From NCBI GenBank assembly GCA_001275005.1, contig JWZX01002355.1, forward strand, positions 1 through 61,019: a DNA stretch of 61,019 nucleotides, in the 5' to 3' direction. Position numbers and translations under genes: made by a program. Below the pieces are notes generated by a model that saw only the letters and a list, made by a program, of their open reading frames with translations, was not told the origin of the DNA and made no database searches. Shown here one piece after another: positions 30,251 to 40,088 of this stretch. Origin of the DNA: Chrysochromulina tobinii (Eukaryota > Haptophyta > Prymnesiales > Chrysochromulinaceae). The number at the start of each line of letters is the position of its first letter. Position 1 is the first letter of the stretch.

Positions 30251-32506
30251 ATGGGGGCTGAATTCTTAAGGAACGCGCTGGCCCGCGACTCGAAACTTTC
30301 GGCGGACCTGTACAACGATTTGGGGGCGGCGCTTGCTTCGCAGCGCGGTCGTCAGCGAGAGGCGGCGGCCGCCTACGTGCAGGCCATTCAGATTGCGCCA
30401 GTGCATAGCGTGGCCTACAACAACCTTGCCGCGTTGCTGCTCACCGCCTCGCCGCCACAGCGTTCCAAAGCTCTGAGCATGTACCTCATCGCGCACTCGC
30501 TGCAGCCTGAGCAGTACGAGCGCTATCCGCAGATGCACCTCAACCTCGCGAGCGTCCTCGTTGATGCAGCGCGCTACGATGAGGCCATCTGGCACTACGG
30601 CCGCGGATTGCGGTACGAGCCACAGGCCGAGGACACGCTCGGCCGGCTCGTGCATCTGAGCCAGCGCGTGTGCGACTGGCGTGCGGTCGATCGCCTCTGG
30701 CCTCACGTGCGCCACTTGCTCACGAAGCTGCGTCGCCGCGGCCAGCAGCAAGCGCAGCGGCCGGCAATCTCGCCGATGCATGCGCTAACATTGCCACTCT
30801 CAGCCAGCGAGCTGCTCGCGCTTGCGCAGGCGCACAGCGCTGCCATCGAGGCCGAGGCCGCTACGGCGCACTCTCTTCTTGGTGAACCCCCAGAGGCGCC
30901 GTCGGCGGGCTTGCTGCCGCCCACCACGTCCGCGATGCGCGCGGCGGACCGTCCAGAGACTGCCGCCTCTGCGGCCGCGGGCGCCGTAGGCGCTGCCTCG
31001 GGCGTTTTCACGGGGTCCTCGCACGTGCGCCACGGCACGCTGCATATCGGACTGCTGAGCTTCGATTTCAAGCGCCATCCGGTCGCCATCCTGCTCGCTC
31101 GAGCACTTGCCGCTGTGCGCCGCCACTGCCCAGGGGTGACGCTGACTCTCTTTGCCCTCAATCCGATGGCGCCGTCGCGGGCGGTCGCCGAGACGTCCCC
31201 CGCGCTCGATGCCGAAGGGGATGCGGCCGCGAGCTCACTGGCGTCGGAGGCCGATGAGACGGTATGGGCAGCGCGGCTTCGCGCGGCTGTGCATGCGACA
31301 GTGCCACTGCATAATGTGAGCGACGCCAAGGCGGCAGCCCAGATCCGTGCATACGGCGTGCACGTGCTTCTCGACTTCAACGGGCTGTACTCACGCGGCG
31401 CGCGGCCGGGCATCCTCGCGCGCCGCCCGGCGCCGGTGCAAGCAACCCATCTAGGCTACGGTGCCTCGACGGGCGCCCGTTTCGTAGATTGGGTCTTGGC
31501 TGACCCGATAGCGTTGCCACCGACCCCGGAGCACGCGGCGCTGCATACCGAGAAGATGCTGCTGATGCCGCCCTCGCACCTACCTGCAGGCCACGCGGAG
31601 CTCTATCCACACCTGCTGCGACCGAGCGCCGATCCGCGCACGCGCGGCCGTCGCGAAGCCGACACGATGAGCAGCGCTGGCGCCGCCGCCGCCGGCCGCG
31701 CTGGCGGCCGACAAGACGCGTGTACGAGCCACGAGCGTGCTCGATACGGTCTGCCGCCGCGGAGTGGCTCGCGTCGCGGGGCGGTGCTCGGCTACTTTGG
31801 GCAGCATCTGAAGATTGACGAGAGCACGTTCGGGCAGTGGCTCTCGATGCTGCAGCGCCAGCCGAGGTCTCGGCTTTGGATGGTACGATGGCCTGCCTCC
31901 ACCTCGAGGCTGCAGCAGCAAGCGGCCGCGGCTGGCGTGCGAGTGGATCGCCTCGTGTTTACCGAGCGGCTTGCACAAGGAGAGCACCTGTGCGCCTTTG
32001 CCCTCGCGGACCTCGCCCTCGATTCGCCGCTCTATAGCAGTGGCGCCACGGGGGTCGACGTGCTATGGAGCGGTGTGCCGATGCTCGCGTTGGCTGGCGG
32101 CATGCGCACGCCCGCGGCGACCGGCGCCAACGCGGGCGCGCACGCAGCTTCCCACAGGGCCTCGACGAACATCTTCCAGCGCAACGCCATCTCGCTCGTC
32201 GCGGCGGCCGCGCAACCCTACCTGCAGGCGCACACGCGCTCGGGCTACGAGGAACTTGGGCTGGGGATCGTGCAACGGCCCTCGACGCGTGCTGCGGCAC
32301 AGGCGCGCGCACGGAGCTCTCGGGCGAGCGCGCCACTCTTTGACACACGTCGGTGGGCGCTCGCTTTCACGGCGGGCTTGCACATGGCGTGGGAGGTGCG
32401 CCAGACGAGCGCCGTGTCGAGCGGCGTGCGTGCCGCCATGCATCTTGTGGTCGGACGCCCTTTTGTTACCGGACGCCCTTTTGTTACCGGATCTTCTTCA
32501 TCTTGA
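30251..32506 (+). CDS. OGT/SPINDLY-like TPR glycosyltransferase (GT41 family)
   Basis: 751 aa, ATG at 30251. The N-terminal ~150 residues hold TPR-like helices (DLYNDLGAALASQRGR; SVAYNNLAALLL; NLASVLVDAARYDEAIWHYG). The GT41 catalytic half starts near LHIGLLSFDFKRHPV (~265). It includes VLLDFNGLYSRG, QATHLGYGASTGARFVDWV, YFGQHLKIDESTF, LALDSPLYSSGATGVDVLWS and GVPMLAL, matching the two-lobed O-GlcNAc/O-fucosyltransferase fold. By family it transfers GlcNAc or fucose from a nucleotide sugar to Ser/Thr of nucleocytoplasmic proteins. Compared with animal OGT it has far fewer TPRs and Ala/Arg-rich insertions (~205-260 and ~465-500). The last residues repeat GRPFVT twice because of an 18-nt tandem (32454-32489), so the C-terminus is recently altered. 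Confidence 0.85.
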   Translation: MGAEFLRNALARDSKLSADLYNDLGAALASQRGRQREAAAAYVQAIQIAPVHSVAYNNLAALLLTASPPQRSKALSMYLIAHSLQPEQYERYPQMHLNLASVLVDAARYDEAIWHYGRGLRYEPQAEDTLGRLVHLSQRVCDWRAVDRLWPHVRHLLTKLRRRGQQQAQRPAISPMHALTLPLSASELLALAQAHSAAIEAEAATAHSLLGEPPEAPSAGLLPPTTSAMRAADRPETAASAAAGAVGAASGVFTGSSHVRHGTLHIGLLSFDFKRHPVAILLARALAAVRRHCPGVTLTLFALNPMAPSRAVAETSPALDAEGDAAASSLASEADETVWAARLRAAVHATVPLHNVSDAKAAAQIRAYGVHVLLDFNGLYSRGARPGILARRPAPVQATHLGYGASTGARFVDWVLADPIALPPTPEHAALHTEKMLLMPPSHLPAGHAELYPHLLRPSADPRTRGRREADTMSSAGAAAAGRAGGRQDACTSHERARYGLPPRSGSRRGAVLGYFGQHLKIDESTFGQWLSMLQRQPRSRLWMVRWPASTSRLQQQAAAAGVRVDRLVFTERLAQGEHLCAFALADLALDSPLYSSGATGVDVLWSGVPMLALAGGMRTPAATGANAGAHAASHRASTNIFQRNAISLVAAAAQPYLQAHTRSGYEELGLGIVQRPSTRAAAQARARSSRASAPLFDTRRWALAFTAGLHMAWEVRQTSAVSSGVRAAMHLVVGRPFVTGRPFVTGSSSS
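32454..32489 (+). repeat. 18-nt tandem at the end of the GT41-like gene
   Basis: The unit GGACGCCCTTTTGTTACC is present twice in direct tandem just before the stop, encoding two GRPFVT copies. Confidence 0.8.
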
Positions 32507-32834
32507 TCTTCTTCTTGGCCCTGGCAGCAGACGAACGGCCGGGCGTGTTCCGGCCAACGCGCGACTTCAAGGGAACGGCACAAAACGAAGGCCCGCCCGG
32601 GGCGAGAGCAAGAGCGGACGAGCTCGGCTCCTGTTTCGCGCACCGTCACGGCACTCTTCGCTTCGCGGTTCTCGGTGCGACACACGTTGCTTCACTTTCC
32701 GCTCAACTACAAGTGTTCGTGTAAAGACCGTGTTGACGGAACTAGAAGTATGAGATTATAACTAGGACTAGCTACTAGCGGGTGGCACTGGAATTCACAG
32801 AAATGTTCACCACAAGCTGAAGTCGGCTCATTGA
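32507..32834. other. Convergent intergenic region
   Basis: Spacer between the 3' ends of the GT41-like and GBP-like genes. I see no gene or repeat. Confidence 0.5.
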
Positions 32835-34901
32835 TCATTCGCCCTTGATGACGACCTGGGCGAGGTCGGCGCCGCCGCCCTGCTCGCGTGCCTCGGGCTT
32901 GTGCTTTCCCCTTCGCACGCGCGACAGGACGAGCCTGCGCAGCACGTAGAGCGCGAAGCTCGCGATGACACCGATAGGTAGCAGCTCGCCGAGGTCCCAA
33001 TACTCGTTGAACACGAGTCTCTCGTAGGTATCCACGGCGTGCTCGACGCGCGACGAGCCCCACACGAGCTGGGAGCTCAGCCCCAAAGGGTCGAGGGAGG
33101 GGAGCAGCTCGAGCAGCACGAATCCGAGCGCGCACACGAGCTCGAGCAGCCACGAGCGCACGCAGAAGCGCGCGCCAAGCACGCCGACGATGCTCAGCGC
33201 CACGGCCGCGCGGTGCAGCCGCTCACGGTAGGCGGCGCGATACGCGGTGCGCCCCTCGGAGGCGAGCTGTGGCAGTAGGCTCTCGTGGAATCGCGCCGCC
33301 GCCGGCCCGACGCATCCCTCGAGGGTCCGATTGCACGCGAGGACGTGCGCGTCGTACCGGGCAGTGGACGGCAGCCACGCGGCCGTGCCGCGGCGAAGCA
33401 TCGCCTCGCAGCGGCCCCAGAGCTCGTCGCACGCGCGTTGCGACGCGACGAAGTTCGAGTCGGCGACGGCGCGCAGGGCGTCGCGCGCGCGGACCTCGAG
33501 GTCCGTCGCGTCCGTTGCGCCGAAGCTCTCATCCCGCAGCCGCTCCATCGCCGCTCGCAGCCGTTGCTCAAAGGCCGCCTGCAGCGCTGCCTCGCTCAGA
33601 GGCAGCGGCAGCGCGCGAAGGGACTCGACGAGGCGGTCGATGTTGCTGTGGACGAGCGCTGTATTGAAGGCGTCGACGACGGAGCCGGCCGAAGGCAGAT
33701 CGTGGGCATTGAGCGCGCCCACGAGCCGCGTGATCAGCGACGCGAGCTCCTCGCCGCGAAGGCTGCCCTCGCGGTTGCCGCCCGCACCAGCGCCGCCTTC
33801 GCCGCCTTCGCCGCCTTCGCCGCCTTCGCGGCCTTCGCCGCCCTCGCCGCCTTCGCTGCCCACGCCGGCGCCGCCGTCGCTGTGGCTTGCCGCGTGCCTG
33901 TACACATACTCCTTGACCTCAGCCGCACCTCGTAGGTAACCCGGATCGTACTGCTCGCGCGGCAGCGCGCACAGCTCCGTACGGTGCACGTGCGGCTGCG
34001 GCAGGCCAAGGGCACGCATGCGGTCAAACGAGATGAGCGCGTCGCGCACCTTGTTGAGCCGTTTGGAATGTTCGTCCAGGTGCTCGCTGGGCTGCAGCGC
34101 CTGGTGCAGGTATGCCTCGACCGAGCCGCCCTCAAGAAAGTCGCGCTGCACCAGCCAAAGCAGTGCGGGTGGCCGCCACTTGCTGTGCAGCACGCGACCG
34201 TCGCCACCGCCGCCGCCGCCGTCGCCACCGCCGTCCTTATCCTCGCGCCGGCCGCGACGGCTGCCGTCGGTGTCGCTCTCAGTGCTGCTCCTACTCCTGC
34301 TACTGGCGCCGTGGCTAGAAACGCCGCCGCGCGCCGTGTGCTGCGCACGGTGCCAGAACTCCTGCGAGAGCTGCGAGGCGAAGGCAAGTCGCTCGATGTC
34401 GGCCTGCTTGATCGTCTCAGCCAAGTTGTATACGAGCACCGAGCTAATGAGCGCGGCGAAAGCAAAGATGCGGTCATCGTACACGTCGGCTTGGCCAGTG
34501 CCTTCGAAGCCCTCCGTGTCCATGAAGATCCGAACTGTGCCGTTGGAGTCCCTTCTCGGCCAGATCCACACTCCCTTTGTCTGCGTGTGGCGCTGGTGGC
34601 CGACGACGAAGCCCTCCGAGCAGCCGACGCCCATGAGCTCGTTGAGCAGGAACGACTTGCCCGTGCGGTAGGCGCCGACGACTGATACGACGGGCAGCGG
34701 CGTCTCACGAAGCTGACCTCGCAGCAGCTCGAGCGCATCTTCCTGCAGTACCAGCTTCGTGTGAGTGTCCTTGTCGGGCAGCAGGAGTGCAAGCGGCTGT
34801 TGCTGCGGCGGCACGTGCGGCTCGCCGGTGGCGACCAGCGCGAGCACGGCCGTGAGCAGCGCGAACACGGCCGTGCTCGCACCGTGGCGCATCAGGCTCA
34901 T
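32835..34901 (-). CDS. GBP/atlastin-superfamily GTPase with signal peptide and C-terminal membrane anchor
   Basis: 688 aa, ATG at 34901. N-terminal signal-like helix (FALLTAVLALVATG). The GBP-type G domain has P-loop GAYRTGKS (~76-83), a switch region HTQTKGVW (~105), switch II MDTEGFEGTG (~127) and the guanine-specificity RD motif in LLWLVQRDFLEGG. The helical stalk follows (~380-560). Two hydrophobic segments near the C-terminus (VALSIVGVLGARFCV..LLELVCALGFVLLELLP and LLPIGVIASFALYVL) are followed by a basic tail, so it is membrane-anchored like plant and protist GBP-like proteins. Odd: Ser/Gly/Asp-rich insertions inside the G domain (bases ~34195-34310) and a Gly-Glu repeat (bases ~33780-33870). 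A role in membrane remodelling of the ER or vacuole is inferred from family. If the signal peptide is real, the G domain would face the lumen, which would be unusual. Confidence 0.85.
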   Translation of the reverse strand: MSLMRHGASTAVFALLTAVLALVATGEPHVPPQQQPLALLLPDKDTHTKLVLQEDALELLRGQLRETPLPVVSVVGAYRTGKSFLLNELMGVGCSEGFVVGHQRHTQTKGVWIWPRRDSNGTVRIFMDTEGFEGTGQADVYDDRIFAFAALISSVLVYNLAETIKQADIERLAFASQLSQEFWHRAQHTARGGVSSHGASSRSRSSTESDTDGSRRGRREDKDGGGDGGGGGGDGRVLHSKWRPPALLWLVQRDFLEGGSVEAYLHQALQPSEHLDEHSKRLNKVRDALISFDRMRALGLPQPHVHRTELCALPREQYDPGYLRGAAEVKEYVYRHAASHSDGGAGVGSEGGEGGEGREGGEGGEGGEGGAGAGGNREGSLRGEELASLITRLVGALNAHDLPSAGSVVDAFNTALVHSNIDRLVESLRALPLPLSEAALQAAFEQRLRAAMERLRDESFGATDATDLEVRARDALRAVADSNFVASQRACDELWGRCEAMLRRGTAAWLPSTARYDAHVLACNRTLEGCVGPAAARFHESLLPQLASEGRTAYRAAYRERLHRAAVALSIVGVLGARFCVRSWLLELVCALGFVLLELLPSLDPLGLSSQLVWGSSRVEHAVDTYERLVFNEYWDLGELLPIGVIASFALYVLRRLVLSRVRRGKHKPEAREQGGGADLAQVVIKGE

Positions 34902-35054
34902 GTATCGCGCTCGTCTCGCCGAGCGCGAACCCCGCGATGGCGCAGCTGGATGGCGTTCGGGGATGCGAGCGCTTTTGATGACACACCCAATTTGTCGTGA
35001 GTGTCAAATGTATTGGCGGCCAGCCCCACTGTGGAGAAGGCCGCTCGCTCGCTC

Positions 35055-35166
35055 ATGTCGTCGCTGAGCGGCGACATCAGTGCACGGCGGCTGGCGCGCT
35101 CCAAGGAGCGCGCCGAGGGCAAATGCGTCGGCAGCAGTAGTAGCAGCAGCGGCGGCAGCGGCGGCA

Positions 35167-35207
<41 letters not shown>

Positions 35208-36584
35208 GCTCCTTTGGTCTTGGCGCAGCCTCCAAAGGGCAAAGCGGATACTTCGAGAGGCCTCGTGCCCATCGCCGAGGCCGAGCTATTACATATGAGC
35301 ATGCCGCTGCCGCCCAGGCCGCCCCCGCCTGCGCCGACCGGCGACACGCCCGCTACCCTCCGCAGCGGCAAGGTGTCCTCATCGCCAGCGCAGCCGAGCG
35401 ACCGGAGCAGCAGTACTGCGACCCGCGATGGCTCCCAGCCGAGCGACCGGAGCACGAACGACAAAGTGAAGCGGCGGCCACCTAGCCCCGAGAAGGTGGC
35501 GTCGACGGCGCGGCGCAAGTCTTCCGACGCGGCTGCGCCGCCGCATCAGCTGCCGGTGACGACCAGCTCGACGGTCGCCTCTAGCTCGGCGGCTGACGAG
35601 GCCGAGGGCCGCGGCAAGGCGAAGCGCAGCGCGCGCTACCTGAGCAGCGAGCCGGGGCCCGCGCGCGAGGGCGTCCTCGAGCCGCTCACCAAGTACAGCG
35701 AGTATGAGGGTGAGCTCAACGACGCAGGACTCGCCAACGGGCATGGCTTCGGGCGCTGGCCGAATGGCGATGAGTACCTGGGCGACTGGAAGAATGACAA
35801 GCGCGAGGGGCAGGGCAGCTGCACGTTCGCGACGGGCGAGTTCTACGACGGCGACTGGAAGAATGACCGGCGCGAGGGCCTCGGGAGCACACGGTATTCG
35901 AGCGGAGACAAGTACGAGGGCGAGTGGCGAGCCGGCTTGCGCGAAGGGCGCGGCCGCGCCAAGTACGCCAACCGCGACCGGTACGAGGGCGAGTGGAAGT
36001 CGGACAAGAAGCAGGGCTTCGGCACCTTTTGGGCTGCGAGCGGCGAGGTGTACGAGGGCCAATGGCTCGTGGGCACTTATGATGGGCGCGGCACCTACCT
36101 TTACGCGAGCGGCGACGTGTACGAGGGCGAGTACAAGCAAGGGCGGCGCGAGGGTCGCGGCGTGTACTTGTACGCGGCGGGCGACGTCTACGAGGGCGAG
36201 TACAGGCAGGGCCGCATGGAGGGGCGCGGCATCTACCGGCTCGCCGATGGGTCTGCCGAGGTAGGTCAGTACAAGGGCGGCACAGACGTGGGCGAGGGCG
36301 CGCGCTGGTCGCCCGATCGGCAGCACGCGTGGCGGCTCAAGAACGGCAAGGTGGTCGAGGAGATCAGCGTCGAGGAGGCGGCGCATATCGCGGGCTCGCT
36401 CGGCCTCCCAGTTCCTAAGCCGGTGCTCACCGGCTCCCAAGCTGGCGAGGGAGTGGGCAGCTTCTTCCGCTCCTCTCCGCAGGGGCAGCAGCAGATGCAG
36501 CAGCAGAAGCTGCAGCTCGAGCTTGCCGAGCAAATGGGCTCGATGAGTATTGGTGCCGCGCCGCAGGTTCCCGTCGCCGGATGA
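35055..36584 (+). CDS. MORN-repeat protein
   Basis: 509 aa from the ATG at 35055; the longer frame begins with GTG at 35001 and is unlikely. The N-terminal ~200 residues are disordered: Ser run, 13-Gly run, polyproline, and Ser/Arg/Lys-rich linkers. Eight MORN repeats of 23 residues follow (~216-410), with units such as YEGEWKSDKKQGFGTFWAAS and VYEGEYKQGRREGRGVYLYA. The C-terminus has a Gln-rich helix (QQQMQQQKLQLELAEQM). MORN arrays bind membranes or form flagellar and cytoskeletal scaffolds in protists, and no catalytic domain is attached. It is head-to-head with the GBP-like GTPase gene (153 bp). Confidence 0.88.
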
Positions 36585-37306
36585 GCGTGGGCTGGTGATG
36601 CCCGTGATGCCCGTGATGACCAGATGGATGAGGACGATCTTTCGATTCGATGTATGAAGAGCCGAGGCGCCCGTTGTTGGCCCGAGCCGCCGAGCCGCCG
36701 AGGTGATACCATCTATGATGTGGATGTGTGCATGAGGGTCTCAGTGTTGCCGTTTTGCTGTGATCTCGCGGGAGACCTCGCCCCGATTCGAGTGCGGCGA
36801 CACCGGCCGGTGTAGGCTGTTGAGCCACCCGCCCGGTACCCCGGTGGTCGCGTGGGTCCGACGCATGCGCGCCGCGGGTCATGGCTTTCAAGTTTCATGC
36901 GCCACCGCTGCGCCCGGTTCACGTAGCGGTTCGAGCGACGATCTGGTTTATTGTGAGCCACAAGTGTCATCCCACATCCGCGCCTGTTCGTGTCATCCCG
37001 TCGGTGCTCGGCTGTATTACCAGTCCCAAACTCCCCCCGGAGCTCGACCTCGAGCTGGTATTTCTAATTTGACCAGTCCATGCGAATCCCCGGCACCCTG
37101 GCACCCTGCCGCCTCGCCCCCGCTGCCTCGCCCCTCGAACAGCCCCCTGAATCGCCCCCTCGCCGAAAAAACGCCTTTTTTTCATCGTGAAATTCACGAG
37201 ACTCGCTGGGCTTTTCACAGGAAAATTGGTCAGCAATATATTTGCTTGCTTGATCATTGCTTGCTTGGTCAGCAATCCAGAGAAAACCTTTTTAGGCATT
37301 TTCACA
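36585..37306. other. Intergenic region, AT-rich toward its right end
   Basis: Just after the MORN stop there is a short TGATGCCCG-type repeat (~36594-36619). Base composition drops in GC near 37140-37300, where TTGGTCAGCAAT occurs twice, 39 nt apart (37226 and 37265). The frame of the next gene stays open leftward to 37187 and encodes a hydrophobic stretch (NIFACLIIACLVS), so an unseen 5' exon may splice in here, for example at the CACAG near 37220. Confidence 0.5.
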
Positions 37307-38281
37307 ATGGCGTCGACGTCCTCGTGCGATACGCAGCCGCCGTCGCCGGTCCAATGGCTCGGACCGCAGCAGATGCCGATGATTTTCGTGACGATGACCA
37401 ACACGAGCACCTTTCGCGCCGTCTCAATGAAAGCCACCATGGCGGAGCTCGGCGTACAGGTAGACGCCTTGGTCGTGCAGAGGCACCCACGCGGCTCCGT
37501 CATCGGCATCTTCGACTCGCACGTCAAGGCGTTGCGGCACATGAGCAACTTAGCTAAAACGATATGCTCGCCCTTATTCCTTGTTTTCGAGGACGACATC
37601 GTGCCCTCGCAGTATTATCGTCCCGAGGTGATGGAGACCATCATTGCCGAGCTGGTTGACAGCCACGACGACTTCGACATCGCGTACTTTGACTCCATCC
37701 AGTGGTTCCAGCTGCTGCCGTATTTTCCGCCGTGGCATCGCACAACGCTGCATACGCTAGACCACGCATGGTCGACGATGACTGCCAACGTTTATACGCG
37801 CGGCGGCCTCGCCAAGGTGCTCCCTATCTTGGAGGTGCGACTCGCCGAGATGCTGGCCGACAATGCCTCGGAGCCGCAGCATGTCGACCTATTCCTCGAG
37901 TCAGATGACCGAGCTAAGGGCATCGTGCGCCGCCAGATCGTCCCGTACATGTTCGACCAGAACTGGTTGCTCCCCTCGGGAAATGTAGACCGTTGCGACG
38001 CGAAGGGGATGGAGTGCTCCAACGCAGACAGCAGCGAGCAGGCCTTTGAGCAGGCATACCTGCGCGAAGGGGTGCACATTTCGTGGTCAAACGCGTGCTT
38101 CGAGGCTGGTGGCAACCCAGTGCGCTTCTACCTCATCTTCATCCCCACGTTCTTGCTCGCCACCTTGATCCCGATGTACTTCTGCTACCGATGCTATCGC
38201 AGCCGCACCTGCTGCTTTGCATGCTCTCCGCCGGACGCCGCGGTGCCGTCCGAAGGCAGTGCCCTTCTTGCGAAGACTTGA
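37307..38281 (+). CDS. GT25-like membrane-anchored glycosyltransferase (putative)
   Basis: 324 aa from the ATG at 37307. Features of a GT-A enzyme related to GT25/procollagen galactosyltransferase-type proteins: beta-strand start MIFVTMTNTSTFRAVSM, then IGIFDSHVKALRHM, then LFLVFEDDIVPS, where EDD would bind metal and nucleotide sugar. Later there are LDHAWSTMTANVYTRGG and an acidic VDLFLESDD. One C-terminal TM helix (FYLIFIPTFLLATLIPMYF) is followed by a Cys-rich basic tail (CYRCYRSRTCCFACS). The open frame extends upstream without ATG through a hydrophobic segment, so the true N-terminus may include a signal anchor from a spliced exon. The family call is moderate; the exact sugar is unknown. 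Confidence 0.65.
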   Translation: MASTSSCDTQPPSPVQWLGPQQMPMIFVTMTNTSTFRAVSMKATMAELGVQVDALVVQRHPRGSVIGIFDSHVKALRHMSNLAKTICSPLFLVFEDDIVPSQYYRPEVMETIIAELVDSHDDFDIAYFDSIQWFQLLPYFPPWHRTTLHTLDHAWSTMTANVYTRGGLAKVLPILEVRLAEMLADNASEPQHVDLFLESDDRAKGIVRRQIVPYMFDQNWLLPSGNVDRCDAKGMECSNADSSEQAFEQAYLREGVHISWSNACFEAGGNPVRFYLIFIPTFLLATLIPMYFCYRCYRSRTCCFACSPPDAAVPSEGSALLAKT

Positions 38282-38831
38282 CGTGGTGCGCGGTTGCGAA
38301 GGGCGTTGGTGCGTGGTGACGTCCACTTTGGTGTGGCGTGACTGAATTGTTATGCATCTGCTAAACAAAGACGAGGGACCTGATTAACAATTTGGCTCGT
38401 GCGCGCGCGCACAGTGCGTCTTTCATCGGATCCTCAGAAGGATATATAAGTTAACCCCTGCGACAGTCGATGGACGATGCACGATAGGGACATAGGGTGT
38501 CGTGCCGTCTGTCCGGCGCGGACGCGACGTCCGAGCGGACGACGCTCGACGGTCGACGCCGCCCGAGGACCGCGGCCGGACAGACGTCTAACAATATAAT
38601 GACGGTGCTCGGTGGTCAAACCACATGTCAAACCATCGGCGCGCCCGCCCCCGCGGAGGTCGGAGCGCGCGTTTCGACTTTCGTGTATCAGTATAATAGT
38701 AAATACACACGCGCCGCGTCGACAGGATATCAGGCACGATTCTCTCCGCTCGCTTTCTCAGCCCCCGTGCTGTGGCAGGCCACTTTCGCACCGGGGCATC
38801 ATGCGAACGTCATCATCATGCGATCCGGTCT
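38282..38831. other. Convergent intergenic region with TATA-like box and strong hairpin
   Basis: Between the GT25-like and methyltransferase genes. It holds a TATATAA at 38441-38447 and a long hairpin at 38506-38586. A plus-strand frame from 38497 runs antisense into the methyltransferase gene and is not credible as a protein. Confidence 0.5.
38441..38586 (+). other. Candidate structured RNA: TATATAA followed by a long hairpin
   Basis: TATATAA (38441-38447) is followed ~60 nt later by arms CGTCTGTCCGGCGCGG (38506-38521) and CCGCGGCCGGACAGACG (38570-38586). These pair over 16 bp with a single bulge, and the loop can fold further. No protein is associated. It could be a non-coding RNA, a precursor hairpin or a small element remnant. 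Confidence is low. Confidence 0.3.
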
Positions 38832-40088
38832 TCAACGCTCGACGGCGCCTGGACCCCATCGCGGTGTACCCAGCTTGGAAAGCCACGCAGCCTTGGCAGC
38901 CTTGGCTGCGTCCTCGCTGGTGGCGACGGGCACCGGCGGGACAGGCGATGCGGGCGGCGCGACAAGAGAGGGCCCAGCGATGCCCTTGTTGCCCAGATCA
39001 GGTCTTGAGCCAAAGCTTGCATGCAGATCTTGTGACAGTGCCGCCTCCATGGCGGCAAAGCTTGCATGCAGATCTTGTGTGAATGCTGCCTCCATGGCGG
39101 CAAAGCTCGCATCGTCCTTGACAGAGCCATCAGCCTTGCCATCAGCCTCGCCGGCCGCATCGCGCTCGCCGCGGCTGCGCTTGCGATGGAGATAGCCCGT
39201 TGATGTGCCGCCTACGCCGCTGTTCTCGCCGGTCATGGTGTCCAGCACCTCAAAGTGCGCCGGGTCGAGCTTGTAGTCGGTGGTGACGACGATACAGCCT
39301 CGGCGCAGTCGCTGTGCGAGCGCTCTGGAGAGCCCTTCGAGAATGCCCTCGTCATTGGTCGTGATCGCCGTCGTGTACGCGAAGGCGACATCGACCTCTG
39401 CAAAGCAGTCGAGCTTCTCGTCCCAAGTGCCCTGGGTTAGGACGACCTCGTCGGTGCGCAGCAAGCCTGCTGCACGCGCCTCCTCGAGCTTCTCGACCGC
39501 CGTGCTGGCGAGCGACCGCAGGTACTCCACGCCGACGACACGACGCCAAGCGCTCGTCGCCGCGGCCCACAGCGCCAGCCTGCCTGCGCCAGACCCCAGG
39601 TCGATCAAGCTGCAGCTGCGGCGGTCGTCGCCGCAGCCGTGCAACTCGCACGCTCGATCGATGAGCCTATGGAAGAAGGGCAGCGGAAACTCACCGTACG
39701 TGAAGTCGGGGTTGGGCTCCTCATTGCGATGGACAAAGCTCCAGTAACCATCCTTTCGAGAGATGCCGTTCCTATCCGAGTACTCTTGAGCTGGGTAGAG
39801 CGACTTCTCGAAGATGGCGAGCGGCTCAGCATAGCACATCTGGAATGCTCGCAGCTCTGCTTCCGCGCGGTCATCGACAACCTCCGAGGCCTTTGCTGCC
39901 TCCTCCTCGATACGTCGCTGTCTCCTCGCTCTCATCTCGGCCTGCTGCGCGGCATACTGCTCAGCCGGTGAGAGGGCGAGCTGTGCTGGAGGGTGACGGT
40001 ATGCTCTAATGGGATAAATGAGCGCACCAACGCTAGGATTGAAGAGCGCCTTGGTCGCGCAGAGACTAGCGAGAAAGAGGAAGGTCAT
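38832..40088 (-). CDS. Class I SAM-dependent methyltransferase (DOT1-fold-like), possible plastid or secretory leader
   Basis: 418 aa from the ATG at 40088. The frame extends upstream to 40457, but that region lacks a convincing start other than 40412. The N-terminus MTFLFLASLCATKALFNPSV looks like a signal peptide followed by a transit-like region. After a charged helix (~45-75), the pattern TYGEFPLPFFHRLID (~130) then LIDLGSGAGRLALWAA (~161, motif I), VVGVEYL (~184) and VAFAYTTAITTND resembles the DOT1-type arrangement in which YGE precedes the SAM-binding loop. The C-terminus contains two copies of a 15-residue ASFAAMEAAF/L-TQ/SQDLH unit and a Pro/Ala tail. The methyl acceptor is unknown. 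It shares a 471-bp upstream region with a divergent SET-domain gene. Confidence 0.78.
   Translation of the reverse strand: MTFLFLASLCATKALFNPSVGALIYPIRAYRHPPAQLALSPAEQYAAQQAEMRARRQRRIEEEAAKASEVVDDRAEAELRAFQMCYAEPLAIFEKSLYPAQEYSDRNGISRKDGYWSFVHRNEEPNPDFTYGEFPLPFFHRLIDRACELHGCGDDRRSCSLIDLGSGAGRLALWAAATSAWRRVVGVEYLRSLASTAVEKLEEARAAGLLRTDEVVLTQGTWDEKLDCFAEVDVAFAYTTAITTNDEGILEGLSRALAQRLRRGCIVVTTDYKLDPAHFEVLDTMTGENSGVGGTSTGYLHRKRSRGERDAAGEADGKADGSVKDDASFAAMEAAFTQDLHASFAAMEAALSQDLHASFGSRPDLGNKGIAGPSLVAPPASPVPPVPVATSEDAAKAAKAAWLSKLGTPRWGPGAVER
39015..39110 (-). repeat. 45-nt in-frame tandem in the methyltransferase C-terminus
   Basis: Two near-identical 45-nt units (shared core GCTTGCATGCAGATCTTGTG) encode ASFAAMEAAFTQDLH and ASFAAMEAALSQDLH. 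The unit probably extends a helix and is not part of the catalytic fold. Confidence 0.8.

Noticed and set aside
36594-36619. TGATGCCCG triple repeat after the MORN gene as a fourth decamer intron
   Set aside because: The unit is 9 nt, differs from CTGATKGCCW, and no donor/acceptor pair joins coding frames there.
38497-39195. Plus-strand ORF of 232 codons starting beside the hairpin
   Set aside because: Its second half is exactly antisense to methyltransferase repeats, and the first half has no recognisable protein features.
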